Program-made: the position numbers and the translations under genes
NCBI GenBank assembly: GCA_037953745.1
Contig: JBAKBP010007466.1
Span: forward strand, 35,711 to 99,710
Reading direction: 5' to 3'
Length of the DNA stretch: 64,000 bases
Origin: Lithodes maja
Lineage: Eukaryota; Arthropoda; Malacostraca; Decapoda; Lithodidae
Notes under the pieces: generated by a model
Database searches by the model: none
Told to the model about the DNA's origin: nothing
What the model saw: only the letters and a program-made list of their open reading frames with translations
In this document: one piece after another, positions 9,823 to 21,262 of the stretch
Position numbering within the stretch: the first letter of the stretch is position 1
Layout of the letters: each line of letters opens with the position of its first letter

Positions 9823-10240
9823 TTCGGGAGAAGTCAGATCTCGTATTTAGACAGGCTTCCCAGTTTTTTATCTGCAAGATAATACGGGGGCCGGCGTCTT
9901 TTATGGGTTTTTTCCAGTAAAATCTTAAAAACAAACACCACTGGGAAGACTGCGTCATTTATAAACGCCATGCTGGTCTTTATATCATGTCAGAGGGTAA
10001 TCATAAATCTTTTGGACAGGTTAAGATATTCTGAAATCTTTACTTATGAACCCCCCCACGTAGCGAGCTGTAGTGGTTGTGTATTATGTCTCGTTACCCG
10101 GCGGGTTATTTAACACTTGTGTTTGAACATGTTGGGTTGACCTAATGAGCATTAACTCCTGGAAATTTTTTTTTTTTTCCAGAGCTGAGTCCCGGCGGGT
10201 CTATAGAGAACCTGGAGTAAGTTTCCCACCAGTCTCTGTC

Positions 10241-10826
10241 ATGGCTACCTTTGCGCCTGTTTTTGCTTTGTGCGTTACGCCCTCCTGTTCAGGTATCCCT
10301 ATCTTTGCACACACTCTTTGCATTAGATGTGTTAACCTCTGAAGTGCGCACGGGGGTAATTGAAATCCTCCCCCTGTGCTGACGTATTTGAGGTGTTTCC
10401 GTCACTAAAATATTCATTGTACCATTAATAGCATTAATAATTATCCATATGCGCCTATTATGGGTTGATTATAAAGGTATTAACCTGAAACAACAATAAA
10501 ACGAGTGAAAACAGCGTTTGGATGGTCAAAATCGGAGATATAGCCCGCGAGTTGTATAATGTATGGGTGAGGCAAGCTACCTTCCCGCCAATTTCCCCCA
10601 AGGTCACTGAGACACAGTCGATCGATACTCTCTCTCTCTCTCTCTCTCTCTTGCACTCGATTGCCATCAGTGATGACAACACCCTGCTTGCAACTCGCTA
10701 ATGTTAGCACAAAAATATACCTCAGAATAAGGGAATAATAGGGAAAATAGGTGATAACTGAAGGATAGGAGGAAAGTGGGGAAGGAGGGGAGGTAGAGGA
10801 CTGAGATTTTGCATGGCCCAGGGGCC

Positions 10827-10857
<31 letters not shown>

Positions 10858-13542
10858 GATGTCAAAAGTTGATTTTTAATTTTACTTACTCAGGAGAGTC
10901 TTCCCGCAGTCCGCCGGGGGAACTCTTAAGAGTCTTCCCGCAGCTCCCGGGTTAAATGTTTAGACCGCTCAAGGGGTTTGTGGGTTATGCGGAACTGTAC
11001 CTTCTGTACTCAATTGAGCCATAAAGTATTGCGAGACAATGATAAGACCGCAGCGGTCGCTTTACGGGAGGTCAGGCAGCAGATGACCACTTATACTACT
11101 ACAGTAGCTCATAAGTCCCTTCAATGCGATAACGTAATTCTTTGGGATAAGTTACTGATTGAGCACCCCCCTATTAAACGTCCCTCTAGAGTAACTGTAC
11201 GAAAGTCGGCAGAGACTGAACAGGGTATAGCACTTTCTCCAGCCCCAGGCACATCTAAGAGGCCCCGAGAACCTACGCCCCCGGTGGCAGCCTCCTCGTC
11301 ACGGGCGCGGTCCAGGTCCAGGTCACCTCTCAGACAGCAGCCGCCTAGTCTCTCTTCTTCACCGGCGAGTAAGAAGTGCAAAGAAGAGGGGTCCACGAGC
11401 AGTTATAGTGACAGGTCTTCAAAGTCCAAGAGCAGTTCTAGGTCACACCGCAGCCACAAATCTTCCAGGAAAGATTCGCATGAACGAAAGGCCTCCCGGC
11501 GTTCACCGGAGCCTCGTGCCTCACTTCCTGCTTCTACTCCCGACGTATCTAGTATCCATTCTAATGAAGCGGGTGTGGTGTCAGAGTCTGAGGTGGGGGT
11601 GTTACCGAACGACAGTTTACCAATTAGTATTCTAACTTTGGAATTGGAGTGTTCAGTGGACAGTGATCGCCCTCTAGCAGGGTCAAGTGGGGGCTCCGTG
11701 ATTGAGGGAGTATCGGACTCCCAAGGGAGTGCAGGCCAAGGCCTGGGGGTGTGGCGGTATTCCCAACCAGGGACTGAAGGCCCACGTCTGGCTCAAGATA
11801 TTCAAGCAGTGGCTGACGTCCACCGGGACGCGGCGATCCCATCTTCCATTCCAGACCTAACTTGGCAACACGACGGGATTCCGGCTTCGGCGGAATCCTC
11901 TCAGGGTGAGCCAGATGACAAAGACGAGGTATCTTTAATCTCTGACATGGAGGTGCAGGAGTCGGGTTCAGTTTTAGACGACGCACAGGATCGGAATGAT
12001 TCACCTCTTAGTTCGTCCTCTACTAAATTTGTCACGGCGGAAGAAATAGATGGGTTATTAGTTAATGCTCTAACAAAAAAATTTGGCCAACAGCCGGAGA
12101 CTCCTACAGTGGACCTGGGAGCTTCCATGACAAATTCAAATGTTCGGCCTCTGATGACTTCCATTGCCTTAACTAAGATTCCGCACCCTCCCTCTATATC
12201 ACCTACTGTGGTCTCTAGGCCTGCTTCGGCGACACTGACTACTTCTAGTGTAAGGGTTGTAGCGGATGTGAATCCGCCCCCTTTAGATAAAGCACCGTTA
12301 AGAAAGGTAGCTATGCCCTTGCTTTACGGTCCAGATGATTCATGGGTACAAATGATCCCCACTAAACCAGAGGTCGCACAGCCCACTTTGTCAGGGGAAC
12401 TTCCAGTACCACGAGAGTGGGTAATCCAAGGCAATAAATCTAAAAAGTTACGAGCTTTGGATAATTTGGGTAATGTACTAGATGTTACTGTTAAGGCCAT
12501 TCCTAACTATTATCACCAGGACTATTTTGTATATACTGCTACACCTGCATTGCCCCCTGCCTCAGCTTCAAAACTGTTTTCTGACTGGTCCAAGCATGAC
12601 GGTTTTAATGATATAAAAGCTCTGTCAGCTCTCACTCCAGAATTAGACTTGCAAACTGTCACAGACACAGCCGCTAATCCAGTGTTGAAGGTGGGGCAGT
12701 TGGGTCCGGGACCTTGGGTGGAATGGGAGGTAGAGGCTCAGAACTTTGCGACCACCTTCACCTCGAAATCTTCACACCAAATTCCTCAGGACAACCATTC
12801 TTGGTTCTCTCTGCCAGTTTTCTCGGCAGGCGGAGTCCCATCTGCTTTGTTTGCTTTCTTAGCTGCCCCCAAAATCAATCTATGTGAACTCAAAGATCCT
12901 TTCACTACACCTTCCCCAGCTCACCTAGACCGGGAGTTTAGGCTACGGGGGAAGGCGTATAGACTTTTTTCTCAATATATTGTTACGCACCAGGTGGCAA
13001 AGTCTATGCTACGATCTACTCAGGCAATCGCGGACGCGGATGTCAAAAGATCAATTGAACTGTCTCGACGGTTACTCCTTCAGACGTCTATTCAGTCGTT
13101 GGGGGATATCCGCACAGCCTTGCTCGAGGCGGTGCGGGCGAGACAAGATCTCCGGATGTCCCTGGTTAAGAAACTTCCGGATCGAATTGCGAACCAGGTG
13201 GTCATGTTACCAGTGCTAACTCCCTCTTTAATGTCCCCTGATGTGTGGAGAACTGTATTTAATATGTCTCAGGCCTTTAAGCACAGTCCCGCCCCTTCTA
13301 AGAAACCTGCTTTTAACTTTCCCAAACCCAAGCCAGTCGCAAAAGTGCAGCCGGGGGGTCTAAGCCCTTTCACCTACCTAAGTCCTCTTCCCCCCCAAGG
13401 TCAGTATAGGTATAAACAAGGAAAGTTTACAGGTCAGAGAGGACGTGGCTATAACAGACCAGGTCAAGGCCCGTCTTCTGCCAACGCCGGCCAGTCAGCT
13501 AAACGTCCACCACCGCCACCACCACCACCTTCAAAAAACTAA
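10241..13542 (+). pseudogene. DIRS-A gag-like protein, split by a TTAA element
   Basis: This is the first ORF of the DIRS element, presumed to be a Gag-like RNA-binding structural protein. The ATG at 10241 matches the start in copy B. A Cys-rich N-terminus (CIRC, then CTFC) spans the TTAA insertion 10332-10955. An Arg/Ser-rich stretch (SRARSRSRSPLR) and an acidic, Ser-rich middle follow. A conserved central region with LYGPDDSWVQMIP and PREWVIQGNKS comes next, and then a basic, Gly/Pro-rich tail ending in eight prolines. From 10978 the frame is open for 854 codons without a stop. Apart from the TTAA element, this gag looks intact. Its 3' end overlaps the next frame from about 13445. Confidence 0.8.
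10332..10955 (+). mobile_element. TTAA element family 1, copy b
   Basis: TTAA lies at 10332-10335 and 10952-10955. The ends are CCTCTGAAGTGCGC and CTCCCGGG. It is inserted in the DIRS-A gag Cys-rich region. DIRS-B keeps the empty site with a single TTAA at about 40488-40492, so target duplication is directly demonstrated. A poly-A run at 10828-10853 replaces the A/T-rich run of other copies. Confidence 0.9.
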
Positions 13543-14560
13543 AGTCTCTCTCACTCCCGGGGCCGGTCTCACGGCGGGTGGATCCGAGGGTAGTACAGCC
13601 GGCGAACCCTTGTTTGCTAACTGGGTCGTTCCGGACGTACAAAGGAGTACAAAGGAGTACAAAGGAAATCAAGCAACAACAGGTCTAGTGACCCTTCTAG
13701 GCTGCTTGTCCTCCAAAACACTGAGGATCAAGTGTCCAAACAGTGGTTTAGAGTGGGTAAGGGAACATTGGAAAGGGAACTACTGCCCTAGAACTAATGT
13801 CCGTGGCAGGATTAGGAAGTTAGTAGGGGACAGATGGGTTAGTAACTGAGGGGGGTATACAATAAAGTTATTCATTTACAAACGCAGTCAGTCGCGGGTT
13901 TGATGCCAGATATTTGTCTAAGCGGAGTTTAAATGAATCAACGGTGCTGCAGTCTATAACGTCTCGGGGAAGCCCATTCCACAAGTTGACAACTCGATTG
14001 AAGAAGAAATTCTTAGATTCGTGTGAGTTAAAAGATTTACCAATAATTTTGCAACCGTTTCCCCGCGTGTAATTAGATTGGTCGATAGTGAAGTACTTAC
14101 TACAGTTCATATTGTCGATGCCTTTGATGATTTTGAACACTTGAATTAAGTCGCCTCTTAATCTGCGCTGGGTTAAAGGAAATAGATTTAATTCTCTAAG
14201 ACGCTCTTCGTATGGTTTGTTCTTTAGGCTAGGTATCATTTTGGTAACTCTACGTTGAACTCGTTCTAGCTTGTTTATATCTTTTTGGTAATAAGGGCAC
14301 CAGGATTGAACGCAGTATTCCAGAAGAGGGCGGACTAAGGAATTGTAAAGGGTTAGGATAACATCTTTGGATTTATGCTCAAATGACCTGCCTATAAAGC
14401 CAATTATTTTGTTTGCCTTCTTAACAACTTCTGAACATTGTTGACTCGGTTTTAGGTAACTCGATATTGTTACTCCCAGATCGGTTTCTTTGTTTACATT
14501 CTTAAGCTGAGTGCCATTCATCGAATAGTTTGCTTTCTCATTTAGGTATCCGATATGTAG

Positions 14561-15333
14561 TACAGTCAGGCCCCCCAATACGCGATTCCACAATTCGCGA
14601 AAACCCTAATACACGAGTGACCCCTCGAAAATAACATTAATTAATTAAACATTAATTACGCGAGGTGGTACCACAATACACAAATCGAGAGCTAAGAAGG
14701 GGCCAAATCCGCTATTCCCGCTTGATACGCGAGCACGTCTACGTTTCGCGAGGCCCAGGAGTAGCTCTGAAAAAAGAAGAAGACGGGCATACGCCTGCCT
14801 TCCCTCCCGCTTACCCTCCCTCCCTCCCTCCCACAGTCCCACTCAAGCGCTCATAGCCGTGCGGAGTGACCAAACGTTTGTAGTGCCTGCCACTTTTTTC
14901 GCCATGCCACGCCAATATAAGAAGATAACACACAAAATGAAGGTGGAAGTGTTGGATCGCAAGAAAAAAGGAGAAGGAAACTGTGCAATAGGCTTGTCAG
15001 AGTAAACTGTTCGTACGATTTGGTCAGGGAGGGAGAAGTTGGAGAAAATCGTGAAGTCCTACGGTCCTAGTCCTAGTCCTAGCCTATCTACTACTAATTT
15101 TAAGGTAAGGTTTCATATTTTTATTCATTGTTCTTATTATATATAAGATATAGACTGTACTGTAGAGCCAAAAATGTCGAAAATAAGGCCAAAATTTTTG
15201 AAAATAGGCCATAATTGAGAGACGTCACCCAATCTAATTATTCCCATTTAAAGTTAGTTCCACAATACACGAATTCACAATACGCGATGCCTCCTGTCAC
15301 CCCTATTCTCGCGAATTGGGGGGCCTGACTGTA
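14561..15333 (+). mobile_element. Tigger/pogo-like element with TA duplication
   Basis: The ends are inverted repeats beginning CAGTCAGGCCCCCCAAT (14563 on, and inverted at about 15312-15331), flanked by TA on both sides. LINE-3 shows the uninterrupted target GATATGTAGTACTTTAC at about 52101-52117. This proves insertion at a single TA that was duplicated. The length of about 770 bp and the remnant transposase start make it an internally deleted Tigger-type element. More copies of the terminal motif (CAATACGCGA) lie just inside both ends. Confidence 0.9.
14904..15110 (+). pseudogene. Tigger-like transposase N-terminus (CENP-B-type HTH remnant)
   Basis: An ATG at 14904 opens a frame with KMKVEVLDRKKKGEG, an in-frame stop at about 14999-15003, then TVRTIWSGREKLEK. 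The arrangement of a basic start, a helix ending in GEG, and TVRTI followed by K-E-K is that of the N-terminal psq/CENP-B helix-turn-helix that binds the TIRs in pogo/Tigger transposases. The second HTH and the DDE catalytic domain are absent. It is a short remnant and is certainly inactive. Confidence 0.65.
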
Positions 15334-17501
15334 CTTTACATTTATCCGCATTGAAACTCATTTGCCAAATTTGGGCCCAACATGACAATTTATCTAGATT
15401 GTGTTGCATATCGTCAACTTGTTCTTTTGAGAGTACGCTATTTGCAATTTTTGTATCGTCAGCAAATTTCGAGACTGTACAGGTGAGACCCTCATCTATG
15501 TCGTTGATGTAAATTAGAAAGAGAATTGGTCCTAGTACCGATCCCTGGGGTACCCCACTACTTACATTGGTCCATTTAGATGCCTTACCGTTTATGACTA
15601 CTCTTTGCTTTCTGTCGCTGAGCCAATTTTCTATCCATTTCAACACACCGTCTTGTATTCCATGCGCTTTTAGTTTTAGCAGTAATCGTTTGTGGGGAAC
15701 TTTGTCAAAGGCCTTTTGAAAATCAAGGTATATAATATCTACAGCTTTACTCTCATCGTAGAGGTTGAAGATATCGTGGAAGAAGTCTAAGAGGTTTGTT
15801 AAACAGGAACGTTTTTTACGAAAGCCGTGTTGAGTATCTTTAAGTAAGTTATTTGCCTCTAAGTGATTTACGAGTCTGTCTCTTATGACCGTTTCTAGCA
15901 TTTTACATACAATTGATGTTAAGCTAATTGGACGATAGTTACTGGGTAGGGATTTGCTGCCTTTTTTGAATATCGGTGTTACGTTGGCTAGCTTCCACTG
16001 ATCAGGCATAGTCCCAGACTGCAAGGATTCATTGAATAGCAATGTCAGTGGTTTGGAGAGCTCATCCTTAGCTTCCTTTAGAACTCTAGGTGAGATTGTA
16101 TCAGGTCCAGGCGTTTTATTTACCTTGAGTTTATCTAAACAATTCAATACTTCTCTCTCTGTAACGGTGATATTGCTTAGAACATCTGAATTATCAATCT
16201 GAATCGGCGATGGTGTAGGGATATCACTGAGGTCTTCGGTTGTAAAAACTGATGCAAAGAAGGTATTGAGGGCATTACTCATTTGTACTTCGTCTTTGGT
16301 GTATTCTCCATTTTCATCGACTAACGGTCCAACAGTTGAAGTAACTACTTTTTTCTTTCTGATATAACTATAGAATTCTTTCGGGTTTGTTTTACTTTGA
16401 TTCGCAACATGTAACTCCAGGGTCTTTTTACTTTGCTTAATTAACTTTTTGGCTTTGCGTCGTAGCTCTACAAATTTCACCCGTTCTTCGTCATTTTGTG
16501 AGGATTTTAATCTATCCTTAGCAAATTTTTTAGCAAGCAGACAGTCTGAAATATCTTTATTCCACCATTTGGGCTTATCATTTTGGCCTGGATGCCGTAT
16601 TTCGATGGTATGCAGTCTTGCACTGCCTTAAGGTAAGTGGTTGTGAAACACTCCCAAGATGTATTTATGTCGTTATTGTTAGTCAGAAAGCTCCAGTCAG
16701 TTTCTTTAAGTTTTGATTTAAGTTTATGAAAATTTGCTTTCTTGAAATTAGGGACTTTCTCAATGCTGCTATTTGATTTGTTACTAGTAAACTTTAAAGT
16801 GAAAGTTATCGTACGATGGTCGCTGTTACTGAATTCATCACCAACATTCAAATTCTCTATTAATTCTTCTTTTGTTGCGAGTACAAGGTCAAGCACATTA
16901 TTACCACGGGTCGGAGATTGTACAAATTGAAAAAGTGAACTCTCTTGCAAGTTAGCATAGAGGTCGTGTCCAGAGTGTGAAGTAAGAATATCGCCCCATT
17001 TAGTCACGGGTAAGTTGAAATCGCCAAGAATTACGGTATCTTGTATGTTAGTTATTTCTGCAATTTGTTCATAAATTTCACTGTCAGTTTGCACTGATTG
17101 AGATGGGGGTCTGTATAATAAAGCTAGTGTTATTTTAGTTCCTCGTTTATTATTTAATAGTACGTAAGATATGTCTATATTCGCAATTTGAGGTTTTGAC
17201 ATCAAGACGGGATTAAGACTTTCCTTTATAAAAAACAGAACTCCTCCTCCATTTCTATTGATCCGACTTTTCTCAAACATTGTATAACCAGGAAGCGTAT
17301 ATTCGGCTAAAAAGTCTCTGTCTTCCGTATTTAACCAAGATTCTGTAATGCCGATTATATCATAATGTTCTGTAAACACGATTTCCTCTAGATCTGAAAA
17401 TTTATTGCGTATGCTACGAGCATTTACATAAAACACCTTAAGAGTATTAGAGTTGGATGTTACTGATTGTGCATTGTCTGAATTTTCAGTTCGTATTTGA
17501 C

Positions 17502-17886
17502 TTACACTACCCTGTCTTGGGTCTGGTTGACCCCGTTTTTTGAACGGAAATCCTTGACTGCATCGTTCAGCAGACGACCAAGACGTGCAGCTCCTACTTC
17601 ATTGAGATGTACACCATCTCCTGAAAACAAAGATTTATCATAGTAAAAATTATCCCACGTGTCGACAAAGCCGATGTTCTCCTCCCTGCAGAGTTTGGCT
17701 AGTCGGCGATTTGTACTGGTAGCTATGTTGTAGAATCGGTTTTCTACATCAATCCGGGGAACAATTCCTGAAATTAAGATTCTATTAGATTTTTCCTTGA
17801 AGGACCTGATCAGCCGCCGGTACTTGCAAAGTAGTTCCTCTGACCGCGTCCGTTGGACATCGTTAGATCCAACGTGGATGACGTAC
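17502..17886 (-). pseudogene. LINE-2 ORF1 C-terminal SGNH esterase-like part
   Basis: Read on the minus strand, the frame shows HVGSNDVQRTRSEEL (block III Gly/Asn), ILISGIVPRID, FVDTWDNFYYD and GDGVHLNEVGAARLGRLL (block V Asp/His). It ends in a stop at 17502-17504. It is the partner of the complete ORF1 at 58202-59290, and the N-terminal zinc/coiled-coil part is missing because the LINE is 5'-truncated here. Esterase-type ORF1 proteins are known from CR1/L2 LINEs. Their role in retrotransposition is probably lipid or nucleic-acid association. Confidence 0.8.
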
Positions 17887-19694
17887 GTAGTGCTTGCGCA
17901 TGGCCATTAAATACTTGGGCAAGGATGGTGGCACGCAAAGGCATCACCTGGCAGTGGCTCCGGCGACCTTGTTTACGTCAGCCGACAACGGCAAATCTAG
18001 TTTCATTAGAGGTGGAGTCACTGATCCGGGAAATGATCGCCAAGAATGTCATCATCCCGGTCCCTCAAAATTACCCAGTCTTTACATCCAAACTATTTCT
18101 GGTACCCAAAAGTTACAGTGTTCAGATGAGACCCGTCGTAGACCTGTCTTATCTGAACCTTCACATTCACAACGTGTCATTCAGGATGCTGACAGTGCAT
18201 CAAATCAGGCTAACACTTCCGCCGGGAGGATGGATGTGTTCTTTAGACCTGACAGACGCGTATTGGCACGTCTCGGTAAACAAAAGATTTCAACCCTTTC
18301 TGGCCTTACGGATCATGCATCAAAATTATGTTTTTCAGAGGATGCTGTTTGGATTGAACCTGGCACCTCACTTATTCACAAAATTAGTCCGGCAAGCCCT
18401 GATGCCCTTGCTAAAACAAGGGATCAGGATTTTGTGGTACCTAGACGACTGGCTAGTGGTGGCAGAGACGGAGCAAGTATGCATAAATCATGTCAAATCT
18501 CTAGGGTTCAAGGTAAATCTGGTAAAGTCAAACCTTGTTCCCTCACGAGTAGTTCAGTGGATAGGGCTGGTTTGGGACACAGCTACTCTCACTCTGAGTC
18601 AGAGTGTGGACAATCGAAACAGATTTCGCAGGAAATTGTTCCTATTCCTTCACAGTCTGACTACGACACAGAGAATCTGGGAGTCTCTGATCGGCTCTCT
18701 CAACTGGATTCAACTAACTGTAATGTTGGGCCGGTTGAAAGTCAAGCGCTTAATATTGGAGGGCAACAAATGTTTTCCGCTATTGCCGGCGGAAAAATTA
18801 TGGCCCATACCAAAATTAATCCACAACTTACTAGCGGTCTGGGCGAAGAGGGAAATGTTGCACTCAGTAATGTCATGGACCTCTCCCCCGCCGACGGTAT
18901 GGGTAGACACGGATGCATCAGGAACGATAGGTTGGGGCTTTCAGTCAAACCAAGGGCACCAGGGGTCAAGGGCTTTGGTCCCATTTAGAAATCTCCCACA
19001 TCAATGTCAAAGAATTACTAGTCCCCTTATATTTGCTTCAGGCTCACGGCTCTACTTTACGGGGCAAGTCGGTGGCCTTCAGAATGGACAATCTGAATGC
19101 GGTTCACTGTATTCAGAAACAGGGGTCAACGAGATCTCGGAAGTGCTAAACGTGTCAGAAAAGATTTTTATTCTAGCCAACAGGCTGGACATTCATCTTC
19201 ACGCATCTTATCTCTCAGGCGTAGCAAACGTCTGGGCAGACGCTCTGTCTCGGAGACAGAGCACAACAGTAGAATGGGCGCTCAAGCAAACCATTTTCGA
19301 CCAAATGATTGCGGAGCCTTACCATCCACAAGTGGATTTGTTTGCGTCAGAGGAGACTCGCAAACTCCCACTGTACCTCACCCGCCGGACGATAACGCCG
19401 GCGGGCGGACCAGACGCCCTGGTGACAGACTGGAACAGGTGGAGTTCCATTTCTCTGTTTCCGCCGCCAGACGCGTCTCTAATGTGCCAAGTAGTAAACA
19501 AACTACGAGATTATCGGGGCGTAGTCTCGCTAATCGCGCCCCTGTGGCCGGCGCAGTTGTGGTACCAGCAATTGAAAACGTGGTGCCTGCACCCGGTGTC
19601 GCTCCCGGTCGGGTTGTTCCACTTAGACACGATTGGCAACCTAACGACCTCGCTGACTTTTGCATTATGGACATTCAGGAGGCCAAGTGGCTAG
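17887..19694 (+). pseudogene. DIRS-A RT / RNase H / methyltransferase-like frame
   Basis: The second DIRS ORF begins beyond LINE-2, its true 5' part lying before 13637. The RT shows IIPVPQNYPVFTSKLFLVPK, MRPVVDLSYLN, MCSLDLTDAYWHV and the catalytic YLDDWLV. MPFGL has become MLFGL. RNase H starts VWVDTDASGTIGWGF. Then an extra base near 18957 and a missing base near 19144 relative to copy B put about 60 codons in the wrong frame, removing the rest of the RNase H active site. The ORF then returns to ADALSRRQ and a DIRS methyltransferase-like tail (VDLFASEETRK, DALVTDW, LIAPLWPAQLWYQQL). The frame is open to the stop at 19692-19694, but RNase H must be dead. Confidence 0.85.
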
Positions 19695-21262
19695 CACCAT
19701 ATGGTAGAGACGTGACCAATAAGTTGATGAATCAATATACCCAGTCTACAAAATGACAGTATCAATCACATTGGCAAGCCTTTACTTCTTGGATTCTTAG
19801 GACAGGACAAACTGTGCCCTCGGTTGCTTTAGTTTTTAATTATTTAAATTATCTGTTCGAGCAGAAACGTTTATCTGTAGTAACGTTAAAAAATCACTTA
19901 ACAGCGATTAGGATGCCATTTTGGGACCTTACCAGTCTCACCATACCAGTCGCGGAGGAAACAGGTTTTATGAGAGCATGTTTTAAACTCCGCCCACCTC
20001 CCCGTCAGCTCATGCCTACTTGGTCTCTGGACAAAGCATTGTCGTTACTTCATTCGCGTCTGTACCAAAATACTGCAGATTTTACATTACTTTAAAAAAG
20101 GGCAGTATTCCTTATGGCTTTGGCTACCGGGAACAGAGTATCTGAGCTGGCGGCGATGAGCAACACACCTAATTGCCTCAGGTTTGGTAGGCTTAACCCG
20201 GGAGCTGCGGGGAGACTCTTAAGAGTTCCCCCGGCGGACTGCGGGAAGACACTTGAGAGTAAGTAAAATAAAAAATCAACTTTTGACATCGAAAAAAAAA
20301 AAAAAATTATTTTTATTTTTTTATTTTTTTTTTTTTTTTTGGCCCCTGGGCCATGCAAAATCTCAGTCCTCTTTCCCCACTTTCCTCCTCTCCTTCAGTT
20401 ATCACCTATTTTCCCTATTATTCCCTTATTCTGAGGTATATTTTCGTGCTAACATTAGCGAGTTGCAAGCAGGGTGTTGTCATCACTGATGGCAAGCGAG
20501 TGCAAGAGAGAGAGAGAGAGTATCGATCGACTGTGTCTCAGTGGCCTTGGGGGAAATTGGCGGGAAAGCAGTTTGCCTCACCCATACATTGTACAACTCG
20601 CGGGCTATATCTATATTTGACCATCCAAACGCTGTTTTCACTCGTTTTATTGTTGTTTCAGGTTAATACCTTTATAATCAACCCATAATAGGCGCATATG
20701 GATAATTATTAATGCGATTAATGGTACAATGAATATTTTAGTGACGGAAACACCTCAAATACGTCAGCACAGGGGGACGTTTTCAATTACCCCCATGCGC
20801 ACTTGTTAGGTTAATGAGTGTATTCACATTGCACCTTCCCCAGGGTTCATAGCCAAGAATGAGCACAGTGAACACGTGTTTTCAGAGTTCACGGTGCCGG
20901 CGTTGAAAAGGGGAAAGGTGCACCATAATTTATGTCCAGTGCAGGCTCTAACCAAATATTTGAGAGTGGCTCTAAATCACCACGGTGCTTTATGGGTAGC
21001 AAATACGGGTAAACGCTTGTTGAAACGTATATTGGCTTCTCTCTTGGTCGAGATCATTAAAGAGAGTAATCCCAGTGTGGTGGGTAGGGCCCACGATTTA
21101 CGCAAGTGGGCAGCCTCTTTGCGTTTCCTTAAGAATTTTTCTGTTGAAGATATTACGTCTACACAGTTGTGGGCCTCTAATCATACGTTTTTGACTCGAT
21201 ACCTGTCAGTAGCTCTAGACAAACCTTCCTTGCCATGTGTAGCTTTAAGGCAGCGGGTCTAG
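19145..21262 (+). pseudogene. DIRS-A tyrosine recombinase (broken)
   Basis: This is the third DIRS ORF, an integrase of the tyrosine-recombinase class that joins the circular DNA intermediate to the genome. The N-terminal core-binding part (NYLNYLFEQKRLSVVTLKNHL) is followed by the first catalytic Arg (ATGNRVSELAAM, about 20125). The second cluster AHDLRKWAASL (His/Arg, about 21090-21120) and the nucleophile Tyr in TFLTRYLS (about 21188-21210) complete the set. Stops lie at 19754-19756 (TGA where copy B has an Arg codon) and near 20093. A TTAA element splits the gene at 20193-20814. The same frame runs open upstream across much of the RT region. The stop is at 21260-21262. Confidence 0.85.
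20193..20814 (-). mobile_element. TTAA element family 1, copy c (reverse)
   Basis: TTAA lies at 20193-20196 and 20811-20814, with the family ends in reverse order (CCCGGGAGC on the left, GCGCACTTGTTAGG on the right). DIRS-B has the empty site with one TTAA at about 29007-29010 (GGTAGGC-TTAA-TGAATG on the coding strand). It interrupts the recombinase ORF between the first catalytic Arg and the His/Arg cluster. Confidence 0.92.

Larger units (their letters stand above)
8442..10240 (+). other. DIRS-A leader region
   Basis: About 1.8 kb of non-coding sequence between the terminal repeat and gag, mirrored in DIRS-B at 40585-42240. It holds three tandem copies of a roughly 46-bp unit, a 150-bp duplication found only in copy A, and many short CCCGGCGGG-like motifs. 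It probably contains the promoter and RNA-structure signals, but I cannot place a start site. Confidence 0.7.
13868..17499 (-). pseudogene. LINE-2 ORF2: endonuclease and reverse transcriptase
   Basis: The endonuclease (about 17436-16640) shows VNARSIRNK, GITESWL (catalytic Glu), NGGGVLFF, LGDFNLPV (Asp and Asn) and the SDHRT ending, so its key residues are intact. A frame change near 16599 goes with a T-run one base shorter than in LINE-3. The RT (16480-15336) shows NKTPGPDTIS, YLDFQKAFDKVPHKRLL, SSGVPQGSVLGP and FADDTKI. A Tigger-like insert at 14561-15333 removes the continuation of this frame. The CR1-type C-terminal block (LERVQRRVTKMIPSL, RRLRGDLIQVFK, LWNGLPRDV) follows at 14560-13868. 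The start overlaps the end of ORF1. Confidence 0.85.
13637..17886 (-). mobile_element. CR1-like LINE (LINE-2) inside DIRS-A
   Basis: A 5'-truncated CR1-group LINE. The 3' end (left side) shows three copies of a 10-base tail unit, TTTGTACTCC on the minus strand. The 5' end falls inside the ORF1 esterase domain. It is closely similar to LINE-3 (51184 on). Flanking sequence on both sides (GGACGTAC and ACGTACGTAG) suggests a short ACGTA-type target duplication. The intact target is seen in DIRS-B near 37185. A Tigger-like element is nested at 14561-15333. Confidence 0.87.

Noticed and set aside
11624..12164. Minus-strand frames of 87-126 codons within DIRS gag
   Set aside because: They are shadows of the gag frame in both DIRS copies.
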